64,000 bases of DNA from Bryum argenteum. Lineage: Eukaryota; Streptophyta; Bryopsida; Bryales; Bryaceae. Both the position numbers and the translations under genes were made by a program. The notes beneath the pieces were generated by a model. It did not search any database. It was not told the origin of the DNA and saw nothing but the letters and a program-made list of their open reading frames with translations. Positions 10,794-23,431 of the stretch are shown here, in pieces. Every line of letters starts with the position of its first letter. Position 1 is the first letter of the stretch. Where the stretch lies: positions 30,110,101-30,174,100 of the forward strand of contig CM073321.1 in the NCBI GenBank assembly GCA_037043015.1, written 5' to 3'.

Positions 10794-12090
10794 CTCCTCC
10801 TCGACTGAAGAACACTTCGCAATACTCCTCTTCGAACGATGATCTTCCTCGTTAAAAACACTTCACGATGTTTTGAAGTGAAAAGAGTAAAGTCATTGTT
10901 CGCTATTAATACACACTAACTTATAAGCTGCTATGCTTAATTTTGACTACCATCACAAATGTTCATAACACTGCTTCATAGAACGCGTTGTGAAACGCTA
11001 GAATTTCTCCTTCCACCAGCTTGTCTCTGTCTTCCTTGTCCTCTTCGCAAAGGCAATAGGGGTCCTCTCAATCTTGCTCCATCCAATCATGGATGCTGAA
11101 ATCGGGATGATGTTCGCCATGTTGAAATTCTTCTGTAATGTCCTCACGGACGACTCCTAGTTTGCTCTCATCTGCATAACAATTAATCTGTAATCCAAGA
11201 CACTAAAAGTTCCCCCAACACTTTCAATTCAAAGTGTATAGTTAATAGGTATTCAATAATATACTCCCAGGGTGCCACAACCAGTAATGCCCAAGGTTGG
11301 CTTTAGAGCCGGTGGCCATAAAAGAAGGCATGGGCTCCCCTTATAGGGACAGGCGTGGGAGAAATTCATGTCTTTATATCCCACCCTCTTCCACACTTTT
11401 GCAAAGTGGGGCTAGCTTGAATCATGCAACGCTTAGGTCTAGCTGCTGCTATGCGGTGGCAAGGCGTCACTGCCCTCTCCAATGCTCAAAAACCTCTTCA
11501 TCATTTTCCCCGCAGGTGAAAACATGGATCTCATTTGCTCGCAATTCCCGTAGGCGATCGAGGCTACGGGTGCGGCATGAAGATACATAGCTCGATCACA
11601 TTTAAGGGGGAATCCCCCGGGCAATATAACCAGTGCCCGGCCCTCTCGGAATTTAAAGTTCCGGCTTCCGGCAATTGTAAGGTTATCACAATTCAACCAG
11701 GATCCGCAGATGTAAGAAGACTCACTCATAACATACATTCTAGGTGGGTCCGGACCCCTCCGACTAAATAGACTGACTTAGACAGTAAAATACGCCTAAG
11801 TACAAAACGACACTAAGAATACGTGCCCAATCGCAAAACAAAAGTAAGCACACGACAATAACATAACTCTGGTGTTAGAAGATTGGCTTTTTCAACCACT
11901 CGGATCGACCGTTGGCTCCTTCCTTCCTAGAATCTTCAGAACTGTTGTCTCTTGGTTGATATCATTTTTGTACCTGAACACACATAGCAAGAAACTTCTT
12001 TACAAAATACTTTGTACCCTATGCAAGCTCTCTCCAAAAATTGTATAAAAGCAAAGAGAAAACTAAAATAAAACTCTCGTGCTGATAACA

Positions 12091-12300
12091 TGTTGTGGGC
12101 AAGGAGAAAGAGGAAGCAATATATAACTGGTATTGAAAAGATCTTTTGAACCTGTATATGGTTCACATATATATACCCCAGTTAGGGTAGTAACTTTAGA
12201 TACTTTTACTACATACTTTAACTTAACTTGAACTAACCGGAGAGTAAGATCTAAGTACAGTAAGAGGTTCTAGAAGGTTCCGAGGTCGCTTATCACAACA
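12091..12300 (-). repeat. LTR of TRIM element (upstream LTR in minus orientation)
   Basis: 210-bp terminal repeat matching 10589-10793, followed on the minus strand by the primer-site-like TGTTATCAGCACGAG. It ends only 5 bp before the GC-rich leader of the Crypton-BTB gene, so it could affect that promoter. Confidence 0.9.
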
Positions 12301-12305
12301 CGGAG

Positions 12306-14195
12306 CACTTCCTCTTGCCTTGCCGACTCTCCGCCAGTATGGCTCTTAGCCTTCGCACATGGCAGGGGGCTGGCGCCGGCAGCAGCGCCTGGCAGCCTAT
12401 TCTGGGCCAGGTGCCGACCGGCCAGCCAAGCGCCGCCCCTGGCCGCCGCGAGACGCGGGCAGCCAGCAGGGCTGACCCGCCTCGCCTTTTTTTTAAATTT
12501 TTAATTTCTTTTAAAAAAAAAATTAATTAGACGGGTCACTTTTGTTTTTTGTTTGTGGGTGGGGCAGGTGCTGCAGCGTTTGGGCAGGGTGCCGCAGAGA
12601 CCAGGCGCTGACGGGCGCTGGCTGGGCGCTGGCTGGCGCAAGGTTTTCCCGAAGCCTGCGGTGAGCCTCCACCGTCGGCGTTTCGGGCGTCAGCGTCGGC
12701 TCAACGCCTCATGTGCGAAGGCCTTCTTACGCGCAGTTCGGGTCGGTCGCTCTACCTCCGAACGTGCGTTTCATGCAGTTCATGGTTTTGCTTTAGTTAA
12801 TCTGTCTCGAATATGACTCATCTTCTGCTTGGAGTTTGCTCTCCTGCCTCTTTTTCCCGACTGATGTGCTTCCAGTTCGAATGCGCGCCAGGACATCTTT
12901 GTTTGGTCACGGTGTTGTTTTAGTCACTTCATTAGATCCGTTGTGAAATCAATTTTGGGCGTTCACATATTGTGTTCTCATTTCAATTCATCATAATGTC
13001 TGGAGCCCTAATAAATTCTGTTTTCATGAAAGGGACTGGCATCGGTCCTGACAGGAAGCGATTTTCTGCTCTCTTGTTTCGATTGATGTGCTTCGCGCGA
13101 TTACGATGCCGGTTTGGGCATGCTGTCGTCCTGCCGACTCCGTGTGTGATCGTTTTGTGTCACATATATTCAATGCTCGTGTTCTTTCTGGTTTCATTGC
13201 ATATGTTTTCTAGGTGCTACGACTTACATGTTATTATGCTAACATGTTTCATCCTCCATTGTGCCCAATGACATGTCTTTCTAGTGGTTGTGCTTGGGAC
13301 CTACGTCTTAGCTTCTTCTTGTTATGATTCTTTTATTGCTGTCTTTGGTAACTGGTGGTAGTAAACGCTGATGCTATTTTCTTACAAGCGGAACATGTCA
13401 AATCAAGATCCACAACAATCTGTTTCATTTATAATTTTGGCTGCTGACGATTTTGCGGCTTTGACGTGTCTACTTCTCGCAATGTGCTGCGTGGATAATA
13501 CCGTTGCAACTAACGACAACGATCGTTTATGCCTGCATTATTTTGAAGCGGGACTTAGTAGTTCTTTCTGCTGTAGGGAGTTGTTGTCACCCCTTGATTC
13601 TTTGAGTTGCGTGTGTCTGGTTGCACTTCTGTTTAGACGGCGTTGTTTAATTGCTTCCCAGTCACGAGCCTGCTTTTGAGGTGTGCAGTGTGGTTTACTG
13701 TTGCACGGAAAAGATTGTAAGACCTGGCGCCAGAGAGTCTTGTCGGATGGAGTAGTGATTATTGTTGCAACGAGGTTATGTCTATTCTTTCGCCTTGAAA
13801 ATGTAAGAATACCGTTTGAGACAAGGTCGACATTACTTTCTGCCTTGAAGAGCGCCGTTTCCTAAGTTCTGCCTGTTAGAGTGCCGTTTTGGTGAATTCG
13901 TAGGTTCTCAACTACCAAGTATGCAAGCGCACGTTCAAAGTGGCAGATATCACAACGATTCTTGCCAGGGGTTATGCTTTTGAAGAATTCACGCCGTATT
14001 GGTGTGGGTACGTCCAGGTAGTTCTTTGGTTTGCGTCGTGCTATGTATATCTGCAACGTTCGCTTCTTGCTCATTTATTAGATGTTATTATCTTCTATGC
14101 CTCCGGGATGATGCTCTGAAGAATTTTGTGTTGATTGCTATTTTACTAGATGCTCATGAGCTGGTAGAAACTTTGCAGATTGGAGGATCATTCAG
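12306..14195 (+). promoter_or_regulatory. Putative promoter and 5' leader of the Crypton-BTB gene
   Basis: A GC-rich section (12306-12830), followed by T-rich DNA with weak coding potential, leads to the start codon at 14196. The ATG directly follows AG-ended acceptor-like sequence (CTTTGCAG at 14171-14178, TTCAG at 14191-14195). This fits a 5' untranslated exon in the GC-rich part and a long first intron, which is common for plant regulatory genes. No TATA box or transcription start can be fixed by eye. Short open frames here show no recognisable domain. Confidence 0.4.
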
Positions 14196-17100
14196 ATGGC
14201 TGATTCTTTGAGGGAGCTTGTAATTCATGGTAGTACAGCTTTTTTACTTGCCAATTCTGATCCTCTACCATTAGACCAACAATCAAACCCTGTGCCTGTT
14301 GGCTCTTCTCCTTCCGATCCACTGGAGCAGCCCCAGTTTCTGAAGGTGGCGCATGCACTCGTGTCAACTGGTGATGAATCTGAGCAGAATGCGTTAGTTA
14401 TGGAGGGTGATTTCAACATCAATAATCAGGGTGAAAGTAACCAGGATGTAGATGATGTGCTCTCTGATGGCAATGACTCTGATGGCACTGACATGATTGT
14501 TAATAGTAAAGTTGAATCGTTTGAGACAATTGACTATGACGTCAATGGAAGAGATTCTCAGCATGCTCTTCAGGACGAGAAGAGAAGCAAACGTGCTGAG
14601 TCTTGGGCGCGCGCTAGATTCAATTCTTGGAGAGCTCAGAATAACGAAACCACTACGGACACCATAGAAGATCTTTGTGCTCGTGATATGAACGGGTTAG
14701 GAAAGCTCGTGGGGTTGTTTCTCACCCAAGTGCGTAAACAGAATGGCAAGGAGTATCCTCCTGAGACGTGAGTGATTCTGCAACCAATCTATTTTGTTCC
14801 TTAGTCGCCTTGCTGTACTCACAGGATGTCAAAGGTTCTTACTTGTATTATTGTCATGCAACAGTATCGGTAGTCTCCTCAGGGCCTTGGGCCGAGTCGT
14901 TCGTGCTCATCAGGAGGCTCGCATCGCGGAGACACAGGTGCCTGAAGTAGCATTCAATATCATGTCTGATGCTAGATTCAGGAAAGCTCGACAAGCTGTC
15001 AGCGACAATGTAGCGGCAGTTGGCAGGCTCGGCTCGAGTAAAAGAAGGAAGCGAATGGATGTCCCAACTTTGCATGATGAGGCGGCAATGCTTTCTCTCT
15101 CTACTCATACGTGTACTACCGCGAAAGGTTGCTCCATGCGATTTGCATACTTTTGCACCCGGAATTTCTTCATTCGTGGCCCAGCGGAGCTACACGAACT
15201 TACAGATTTGGACTTGACGCTTGGGAAAGACGAATATGGCGATTTTTTGCGGTATGACTTTTGGTTCGTAACTCTTCTCATGGTTATCTGCTTCAGTAAT
15301 ATTTCGCTCAATAATTTTTCTTCCAGCTACTTGAATGTTGAAAATCGACATGATCTCTGTCTATTATTTTCCAGCTATGAGAAACAGCCTGAAAGCTGGA
15401 GCACAGATAATCCGCAGAGCGTATCTGTGAACTGCTCTCGTCCTGTCACATGCTACATCGAAGACGTGGTTTCGACTTACAGAATTATGATGAACCATAA
15501 ACCGAAATGGGCGGAGGATGAACTTCCCCCACGGCCGTTTTTCCTTACTGACATAAAAAATCCCACTTCACGAACTGTGGTGAGCTGGAGTCTGTTGTTC
15601 TTGTATAAGAATAAAGCCACCGAACTCATAGTAAGAGTTCATAGTTACCGAATATAGTAAGAGTTCATAGTTACCGAATTCATACTACCTTATGGTCCAC
15701 TTTCATACTTTGAAGTCCCCTAAGGCAGATAGTTTATGTTTTTACGATCTCGGTCGCGGTCGGATTGGGCCGTCATGAGGTGAATTTGTGAATTGTCATG
15801 AGGTGAATTGGGTCAATGGATTGGGTGGGCTGATGGATCGGAAGATACTGAATTTTTAAGTTTTGGGATTCTAAAGTTTTGGACCCATGAATATTGGAAT
15901 AAATATTGGAAATCATCTGTATGAGCGTACTAGTTTAATAACATGCAGGAAATTTGCAGACATGTATACATTCATCATGCACCGTTGCCTCAAACTTAAG
16001 TTCATCGATCCTCAGCTTGTTTAGCTTGTACTGAATCAGCTCCAGATACTTCGATGTCGATCAAGCCTTTTAGCCTTTTTTATTTCTTTTCGTACCGCTT
16101 TACCTCAATTATGTCCCTGCAGTGGTACACACGGTCACCTGTGGGAGTCAGAACACTAGCGAGCTGGTTGAGGATGATGACTAAAGCAACTGGGGTTGGA
16201 GGAGAATACTACACCAATAAGACGGGGCGGACCACTGGTTTTGGAAGGTATCTTCTTAGAAGTGTTGGGTGCCTTGTACGGTTTAATGCTTCCGGTGTTT
16301 GCTGCATACTGTAAGATCATGTTTTGGCTGAACTTAGATCAACTTATATCGGTTTGTGGTATATGCGAGATAAGAGGAAGGATTTTAATGTACAGAGAGG
16401 TCTTAATTGAGCTGATGCAGAATATGTATGGTGCAGGTTACAATACGCAGGAGTTCCTATCGATCAAGACATGATTGCCATCGGTCCTAGAGTCGCTGGA
16501 ACATATGCTAGGTAGATTTGACTGCTGTTTTCTCCGTGTTGTACCCTATGATGCCGTACACATTGCCTTCTTCTACCCTCAACAATCATGATGACAAGGT
16601 CCTGATGATCGTGTTTCATAGAGACGATCCTGAATTTGAGGGCATTCGAGAAAGAGCAATGCAGCGGATTGTGTCAGGGGAGGTTGATAAGTCAACAGGA
16701 CGTTTGATTGATTGGTCGAAAGCATTAGCGCTTGAAATGGAAATGCCCAAGAAGTCACAGGTAACCTCAACTTGTTTCTCTAGAGCTTCTACGGTAGTAC
16801 TCCTAAGCCAAATGTGACTCTGTTATTTGACATTTAGCTGATGGCGGATCGTTTAAAAGGGGAAGCAAGAGTTACAGCTGTGATGTACATGATAATATGC
16901 TGTTACTCTTGCTTACTTGGCACTTCCAAGTAATTTTGCAAATTATAAAATGACAAAAGTTCTGACATGGAAGCAAATTCATTTGTCCAATTCATTCTAC
17001 TGTGAATGCGTCCAGTTCGCAGGTACAAGGATTCAGATTGTGGAAAATCAGTCTTTTAATCGGGATGTCTGCACGAACCTCTGTTGCCAAGATCCTGGTT

Positions 17101-17963
17101 CCGAATGCTCAGAGGCACTCATGTGTAGAGAATCAAGCGGCTGTGATACATGTAAGCAGGATCCTCATTCCAAGGACACTTGTAACCTGCACCGTGATTT
17201 GGTTGATGAACTAGAAAAGACGAAGGAGAGACTAGTTCAGCTTGAACGGAGGTTGCAGGGCAAGGAGTTCGACATTGCACCAACTCCATACCATCTTCCT
17301 CCACCGTATTCAGATATTGTATTTCAGACCCCGGAAGGTCGTAAGGTTTACGGGCATAAAGTTGTTTTGGTGAGCTACTTGCTTGCAGAAGTCATGGAGT
17401 ATATATTTGAGTTAAGTCTCATGATTGTTGCGCTATATTACTTACAAAGTAACTTGTTTTTTCTCTGTCAACAGGCCAGTCAGTCGGAGGTATTCAAGGT
17501 CATGTTCAGCGTACCCATGGAAAAAGGAGCTCGGATACGATTGGAAATGGGTTATCCGGCCTTGGATGCTTTCATTTTGTTTTTCTATAGAGCCACTGTT
17601 CATCCGTCTGTTCTAAGGAGCAATTTGTTTGACCTTTTGCAAGCAGCAGACAAGTATGGTGTTCGAAAGCTGAAGTCACTTTGCGAAGAAGAAATTTTGC
17701 AGTCAATAAGTCCTACGAAAGTGCTCGTCACTTATGTTGTTGGATGGAGGAACAGTTCCGACGTTGTGAAAGAGGGAGTGATTGACTATGCAGCGGAGGA
17801 AGTAGATGACTTGTCTGCTCTGGAAGGGTACGACACCTTCTCTAAGATATGCCCCGAGGCAGTCATGGAGCTCTACGATGGTGTAGTGAAACGCTTGAAG
17901 CTCAAAATTTCCCCGCAAGAACCCTCGTCAGCAGGTCAAGGCCAACCAGATTTGTTGCTCTGA
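14196..17963 (+). CDS. Crypton-type tyrosine-recombinase (DUF3504-like) domain fused to BTB domain
   Basis: Nine exons give a continuous frame of 795 residues: 14196-14767, 14865-15251, 15375-15579, 16123-16247, 16437-16511, 16622-16760, 16838-16879, 17016-17369 and 17475-17963. All introns are GT-AG; the edges of the small seventh exon are least sure. Residues 1-130 are acidic. About 130-455 resemble the DUF3504/Crypton YR domain: QVRKQNGKEYPPETIGSLL, NFFIRGPAEL (first Arg), YTNKTGRTTG (second Arg, with Lys where His is usual) and a final GTYAR (Tyr). A Cys-rich part (about 533-572) and a coiled coil (about 577-600) precede a BTB fold (PPYSDIVFQTPEG, GHKVVLASQSEVFKVMF, about 612-715) and a BACK-like tail. 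The recombinase is probably domesticated as a DNA-binding module, with BTB giving dimerisation or cullin-3 contact. Function is inferred. The absence of stops argues for a real host gene. Confidence 0.8.
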
Positions 17964-19560
17964 TTTTTTGACATTGGAATACACGATTAATTCGTTATTT
18001 CAGGCCTGTCGCACATCATTTTCTTTCAGAAATTTGTTCCTGGATGTTCCTGGATGTCAGTAAATTCGTGTTCAAAAGCGGTTCCGGGTCTCAATTCCCT
18101 GATTTCCGGTTGGAAACTCTTCGTTGCCTGGAGATCGATCTCGATCTACAGTAACCTTCTACTCAAATCTTAATATGAAGGTGCTTGCTATATTCTCCCT
18201 TTTGAATTCTCTTTTTTCGCATTCAGTTCCTTCGTTTCGGCTTCAAACTTGGAAGCTCAAGCTTTCAAATCAACCCTTAAAGTCAACCAGGCCTCAAACT
18301 GCCAGAAAGTCCGAGAACTAGCAAGAACTACTCACTTTTAAATAACTGGCAAGAACTACTCACTTTTGAAGAACTGGCAAGAACTTCTCAGTTCAAATTT
18401 GGCAAAGTTCTAGGTCTTTAACTGGAAGATTTAGTAAATACCTTGTATGTATATAATTTTCAAAGTTGGAAGTTGAAAGTCGAATTTCTTGCCGAATGTT
18501 TTTTAGGTTTTTTCCTAATGAAAACCATTTTCGGTGGAGAATCTGATATGAGGCTCTTTACAACACATGAGGCTCTGTACAAATACCACTTAACCCTTAA
18601 AAGTCCCTTGGGGATAGCATGTACGTTGTCATATAATTAGGATTTAGTACCAACAAGAAACTGTAAACTGGAATCGTAATAGCTCACTAGAACTGCATCA
18701 AGCAAATGTCAACTTCTTCTTTGAACTCAAACCTATTAAAGGTGTCCTTTCGCTCCAAACACAACCAAAATACACCGTGTTCTACCGGTCGCCACGGCAC
18801 TCTCAGACCATTATGGGTTAAAGTAAGAGGAATTTCAAAGCTTTAGCACTTCTTGGAAAAGTATGAAAGAATTCTGTAACATCTTCAACTTCATGTGAAA
18901 TAAAAGGAGCGAATCAGAGGCGAAAGGCCTGTTCGCACTTGACTTAGAGAAGGTCTTAGGAGGGGGTCTTAACTCTATTAAACATTGTGTGTTTGCACTA
19001 CATTCATTAGTAATTACTAATCCTACATGGATGTCGACATGGCACACTTTAAAGAGTAGGATATTAGCAACCATTTAGGAGGACAAAAGAGCTTTGAGCA
19101 ATAGTAGGCAATACTTGAGAGAGCTCCAATATTGGAAAGTTTCTCAAATTTTCCTCACTTAAGAGTAATCTTATGTATTATCCCACTTGGGGGCCATTAC
19201 TTAATCCCCTTACTATTGATTACATCTTTACAAGCCTCATTGATGACACCTTTCCTCAAAAGAAGCTACTCCTCTCCAAATTGTGGGGGTGTTATATTTT
19301 TAGTCACGCTTTTTGATAAGGCCAAGTACGAACGGCCCTTAAGAGAACCCCAAACAACCAGAATGTGGCTTCAGCCAACTTTGGAGGTTAATGTAGAAGT
19401 TACATCGATCATGGACCTTGTAATTCTAACTATCATAATGATGTTGCTTATTCTTACTATTGCGGACTGCATCTAGGACCTATGGCATGACAAATTTCTC
19501 TTAAACAGTACCATGTTTACCTTCGTCGCAAGCAAATGCTGCGATGGATTTCATTAAGCC
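17964..19560. other. Intergenic; short tandem repeat at 18311-18393
   Basis: The 3' flank of the BTB gene. At about 18311-18393 three units of about 30 bp share AACTGGCAAGAACTACTCAC. No gene is recognised in the rest. The region ends at the TTAA border of piggyBac copy 2. Confidence 0.5.
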
Positions 19561-20753
19561 TTAAACGCCCAGGGCTCAATTATTGGGCAGCCCGGAGCAT
19601 CTGGGGCGCATCTTGGAGGTATCGGGCAGAGTAAGCCTCTAGGGTCGGGCCCAAGCATACCGCGCAGGCAATCGTGTAGGAAGCCGTGCAGTCTTTGGCC
19701 GCAGCAGGTTCCGGAACAGTGCCGGCAGTTCATCGCACGGGCCACCTCACCAATTGCTAACCACCCCCCCTCATGAGTCCCCCTTTTCGCCCCCCTCATC
19801 GATCCCCGTCTTCCCCCCCTCATGGGTCCCCACCTTCCCCCTCCCTCATGGATCTCCCTTTCCCCCCCTCATGGATCCCCCTCTTCCCCGTCCCCCTAGG
19901 TCAGCCCAACAAACTGTGCCTCTCTTACTCCCCCCCCCAAGGCCCCCTCCCCTAGGGTCAGCTCCACGAACGAGGCACAGACGCTCAGTTAGAGCAGCCC
20001 AGGGCTTTATAAGAACACTTGGAGTCATTGTATATGGGCAAATGCATGAAATGCTAGGCATATTCAATGAAGAAATTTGTGATAATATGACAATAAATTA
20101 CACATGGGTATAGATTATGCTTTATTGATGAGAAATGTATGAAACATGCTTAGAATAAAAGACTTGGTGCTTACTTGGGGTGCCCAAGTACTTACTTGGG
20201 GTGCCCAAGTTCTTACTTGGCAAATGTATACTAGGCATATTCAAAAGAAATAATACATGATAAAATCACAATAAATTACACATGGGTATAAATTATGCTT
20301 TATTGATGAGAATCAAAAAAACATGCTTAGAATAAATGGCATGGTGAATTACAAAGCATTCGTAAATTTGGCAAAATAAAACTAAATAATATATGTGTCA
20401 TGAGTTGCTATGGTGAATTACAAAGCACTCACCCATACAAACAGAAACATTGCAAGTAGGACAATACCATTGCCGGACTTTCTTGCAAACCACACAACGA
20501 CGTCGGATACGGTTTTCATGACCACTCCAAACCATAGTATAGTGTAATTTGTTAGAATTTGGAACCGCCTTCTATGAAAATCCTCAAAACCAAACTCAAA
20601 ATACCAAAGACACTCATAAAAAAACACATTCAGAGAAATAAACACAATTGCCATACACCATGCGCCATGTCTATAATACTACACAAGAGAAAACTAGAAA
20701 ATGGAGAAACATTACCAAAGGACATACAACCACCATAGTTTAATAAAAAGGAA

Positions 20754-20787
<34 letters not shown>

Positions 20788-22925
20788 GAAAGAAAGAGGA
20801 GGAAGAAGTGATATATTAGAATAGCAACCTTGTCACAATATAGGGGGCCCAAGCCGATGGAATTTCCTGCCCACTAGCTCTATAGCGCCAGATGATTGTA
20901 AACGATGCTCAAACGAGTTAAACGGGAATCGAACCCGGACCACCGCTACTACACATCCATGTCTCTTCCAAACAACGTGGTATGTCAACAATGTGACGAC
21001 CAACAAAACCAAACCTTTACTTTTATACAAACATAACAGCTCACTAGTTCTGGGTCCTTTTTTCATGTAGTGTCCACCCTGAGAGGGGTTAGTAGTCCTA
21101 TACCACTGTTGTTAGGTCCTCTGGGCATATCATCAAGGGTAGGTCGAACGGACACTTTATTCACGCCAACCCTTACGGGTCCGGTGTTCTTCTTTCTTCT
21201 TCTTTTTGGAACCGCCGCCCCGGGCATGCATGTAGGTTTGTCTACGGGCACCTCGGTCAAAATGTTAGCTATTTCAACATAGAATTGCAAATGAGACATA
21301 GGTGTAGTACCCCTCAATACCATGAGTTTTTTGTATAAAATATAGGCATTCAAAAAAGATTGATCTAAAATATGATAAAAGATCTTATGCCACCATTTGT
21401 GATCTCTTCTTTGCAATGAGTAATAACCCCGCAATTGGTCATGCACATCAACACCTCTCATGTGTTGTTGGTAATGCAACAAAACGGGGGACGCCGGAAT
21501 TTGAATATAACCCCCGGCATGCCATCGGGTTATAAACAAAGACCGTGAGGTATCAACCGGACTACACGCCGTAGAAAGCAAAGAGACGGGTTTATTATCG
21601 TACCAAGTCATGGCGCACATTCGTTCGCTTGCGTGCACCCGGTACCAAAGTTGTCCCCGGGATCCCGTGGGTGAGTTAGTGAGCGCTTGAGGCCACCCAA
21701 TTCGGTTTGTCCTACAAGTGCCTGTCGCAAAAATACCACGTTCCAACAAAGACCAAAATAATGCCGGGTGAGGTAAAAGAATTGTCACATGTAACAATGT
21801 GCCCCTTACCTTCCAAACCGGACATGAGGTTTAGCACAACTCTCCCCCCGACGTTCCCCTCCTCTTGGGAATCACTTGCCCCGCAATAGATATCGATTCT
21901 TTGCACGTACTTTGATTCACAATTAGCCAAACACCAAATTTTCAAATCATATTGTGTGGGTATGGCTTTCATGTATTGTTTTATAGGTGCATACTTACCC
22001 GTGTATTTTATCATCATTTCGTCAACGCATACATTTTGTTCCGGGTTATAATACAAAGAACAAAGATCATTATGTTTTTTCACTAACCACTCGGTTTTTG
22101 CTAATTTATTGTAATTAGGACTAGATTTATCCGTGGTAACATTCCTATTATCAACTAAGTGCAAACATCTCAATATGTCTTCAAACCTATTTCTTGACAT
22201 GCATTTTGTAATTGCATTGGTTAGAAATAACTCATCAGAACATTTTGACCAATGTAATCGAACATTAGGTAACTTTTTAGTAGCCATTAGCATAAGTATA
22301 CCAAAAAAGGTTAGTAGCTCCTTTACTGTCAACGGGACCCAACGGGCTCCTCCACGTGTCTTGCCTTCCTCATTGCTTGATGCGGCATACAAATTAGACA
22401 CTCTAACAATTCTCACCAACATGTCATTAGGCCAAAACAACAAAAAGAAGTCAAGGGGATTTTGGCATAATGTCAAACGCTCAACCAAACCTTGTTTGCC
22501 CCCTAACCAATGAACGGGGGGAATTTGAGTGCAAGGTGAATTCCACATACCGGGTGCAAAGCGTTCATTTACCGGTAAACTAGAAAATTCGGTAAATGTC
22601 AAATTGCATCCTGAACCTATTTCATTTGATGCATTAGAGTTGTTTATAAACCACTTCTTCGAATTTGGGGTCAATTCCATCTTTTCTAATTTATCCATGT
22701 CATTTGAAACTTGGAATTCCGATTGCCCGGGGTAATATGTATAATCCGAAGAGTCGTTTGTGGATGGACTTGGAGTTCTAAGTCTTGAACCCCAAAGTTG
22801 GACTTCACTTACCATACCATACTCACCATTTTTATCCACAAATTTTACTACGGCCTCCGGGACACTATATTTCCCCCATGGTCCAAACAATAAGACTTCT
22901 AGCATATCAATGATGCATTATTTAA
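19561..22925 (-). mobile_element. piggyBac-like DNA transposon, copy 2 (inverted)
   Basis: This is an inverted, near-identical copy of 1-3274. The 3' end is set by TTAA at 19561-19564, followed inward by ACGCCCAGGGCTC. The 5' limit is uncertain: TTAA occurs at 22922-22925 but the adjoining bases do not match the other terminus, so the copy may be 5'-truncated or its true end may lie further right. The window start hides the matching part of copy 1. The two copies form roughly 3.3-kb inverted arms around 16.3 kb that holds the Tc1, SINE and TRIM elements and the Crypton-BTB gene. Confidence 0.85.
20398..22905 (-). pseudogene. piggyBac-type transposase, one frameshift (copy 2)
   Basis: The layout matches copy 1 and includes 30 more N-terminal residues, starting at ATG 22905. 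Exon 1 runs to about 21177 (donor GTAAGG) and the cysteine-rich finger exon is 20398-20571. The three catalytic aspartates are present (VDEMMIKY, VTCDNSFTS, RGVDVHDQL). One extra base near 21763-21769, between the second and third aspartates, breaks the frame and is identical in copy 1. The C run that breaks copy 1 a second time has only five bases here (G run 21486-21490), so this copy keeps an open frame from the GTCRTNR region to the basic tail. It is less damaged but still should not give full-length protein. Confidence 0.85.
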
Positions 22926-23431
22926 GTATATATGGACTTTGACGTGATTTATGGACAGAGAATGGTGTGTAGGGATCGGGAGATAGCTCCATCATCAACA
23001 CAGAATATGATAAAAGAAGTAATTGCAGACGAAAAGTACATGAAAAATACAAAATACACGAAGAAAAACGGAATGTTATGGTCTACGTATTGATTTGTTT
23101 AGAGCATCCTCCGATGCTAATTTTGTGATAGTAGTATACAATCTAAAGCAATGATGATTGAATGAGATGAGCAAAGCCTGTGGAACAATAGAGAATCCGA
23201 GGGAATTCAACAAGAGTGATAACCTCAATAGACCGGGGCGAGTAATTATGAATTGGAATTTTGAAGGACTGTGTAAATTCCACCCAGCGTGGAATTGAAG
23301 GGCAATGATCTATACAAGTTCAGAACATTCTCGAATACATTCATGTAATCGAAGAAGTATCAATGGGGAGATCCACCGATGCAACTCTCGACGGCAATGT
23401 GGTCGCCAAAGGACTGCGAAGATCTTAACTT
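22926..23431. other. Intergenic; first palindrome copy of the window at 23362
   Basis: No gene recognised. At 23362-23381 AATGGGGAGATCCACCGATG is the leftmost copy of the 20-bp palindrome family that fills the right-hand part of the window. Confidence 0.5.

Larger units (their letters stand above)
10589..12300 (-). mobile_element. TRIM/small LTR retroelement with intact 5-bp target duplication
   Basis: Two near-identical LTRs (10589-10793, 205 bp; 12091-12300, 210 bp) begin TGTTGTGG and end CACAACA. CGGAG duplicates flank the element (10584-10588 and 12301-12305). The right LTR differs by a 5-bp insertion (ACAGT) and a few substitutions, so insertion is fairly recent. Orientation is minus: next to the right LTR the minus strand reads TGTTATCAGCACGAG, resembling the tRNA-Met primer site of plant Copia elements, and next to the left LTR it reads GAGGAGGAG, a polypurine tract. 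The interior is about 1.3 kb and lacks recognisable gag, protease, integrase or reverse transcriptase, so the element depends on others for movement. Confidence 0.92.

Noticed and set aside
19565-22921. Full-length piggyBac copy 2 bounded by TTAA at both ends
   Set aside because: TTAA at 22922 exists, but the inner sequence does not match the other terminus, so it may be chance.
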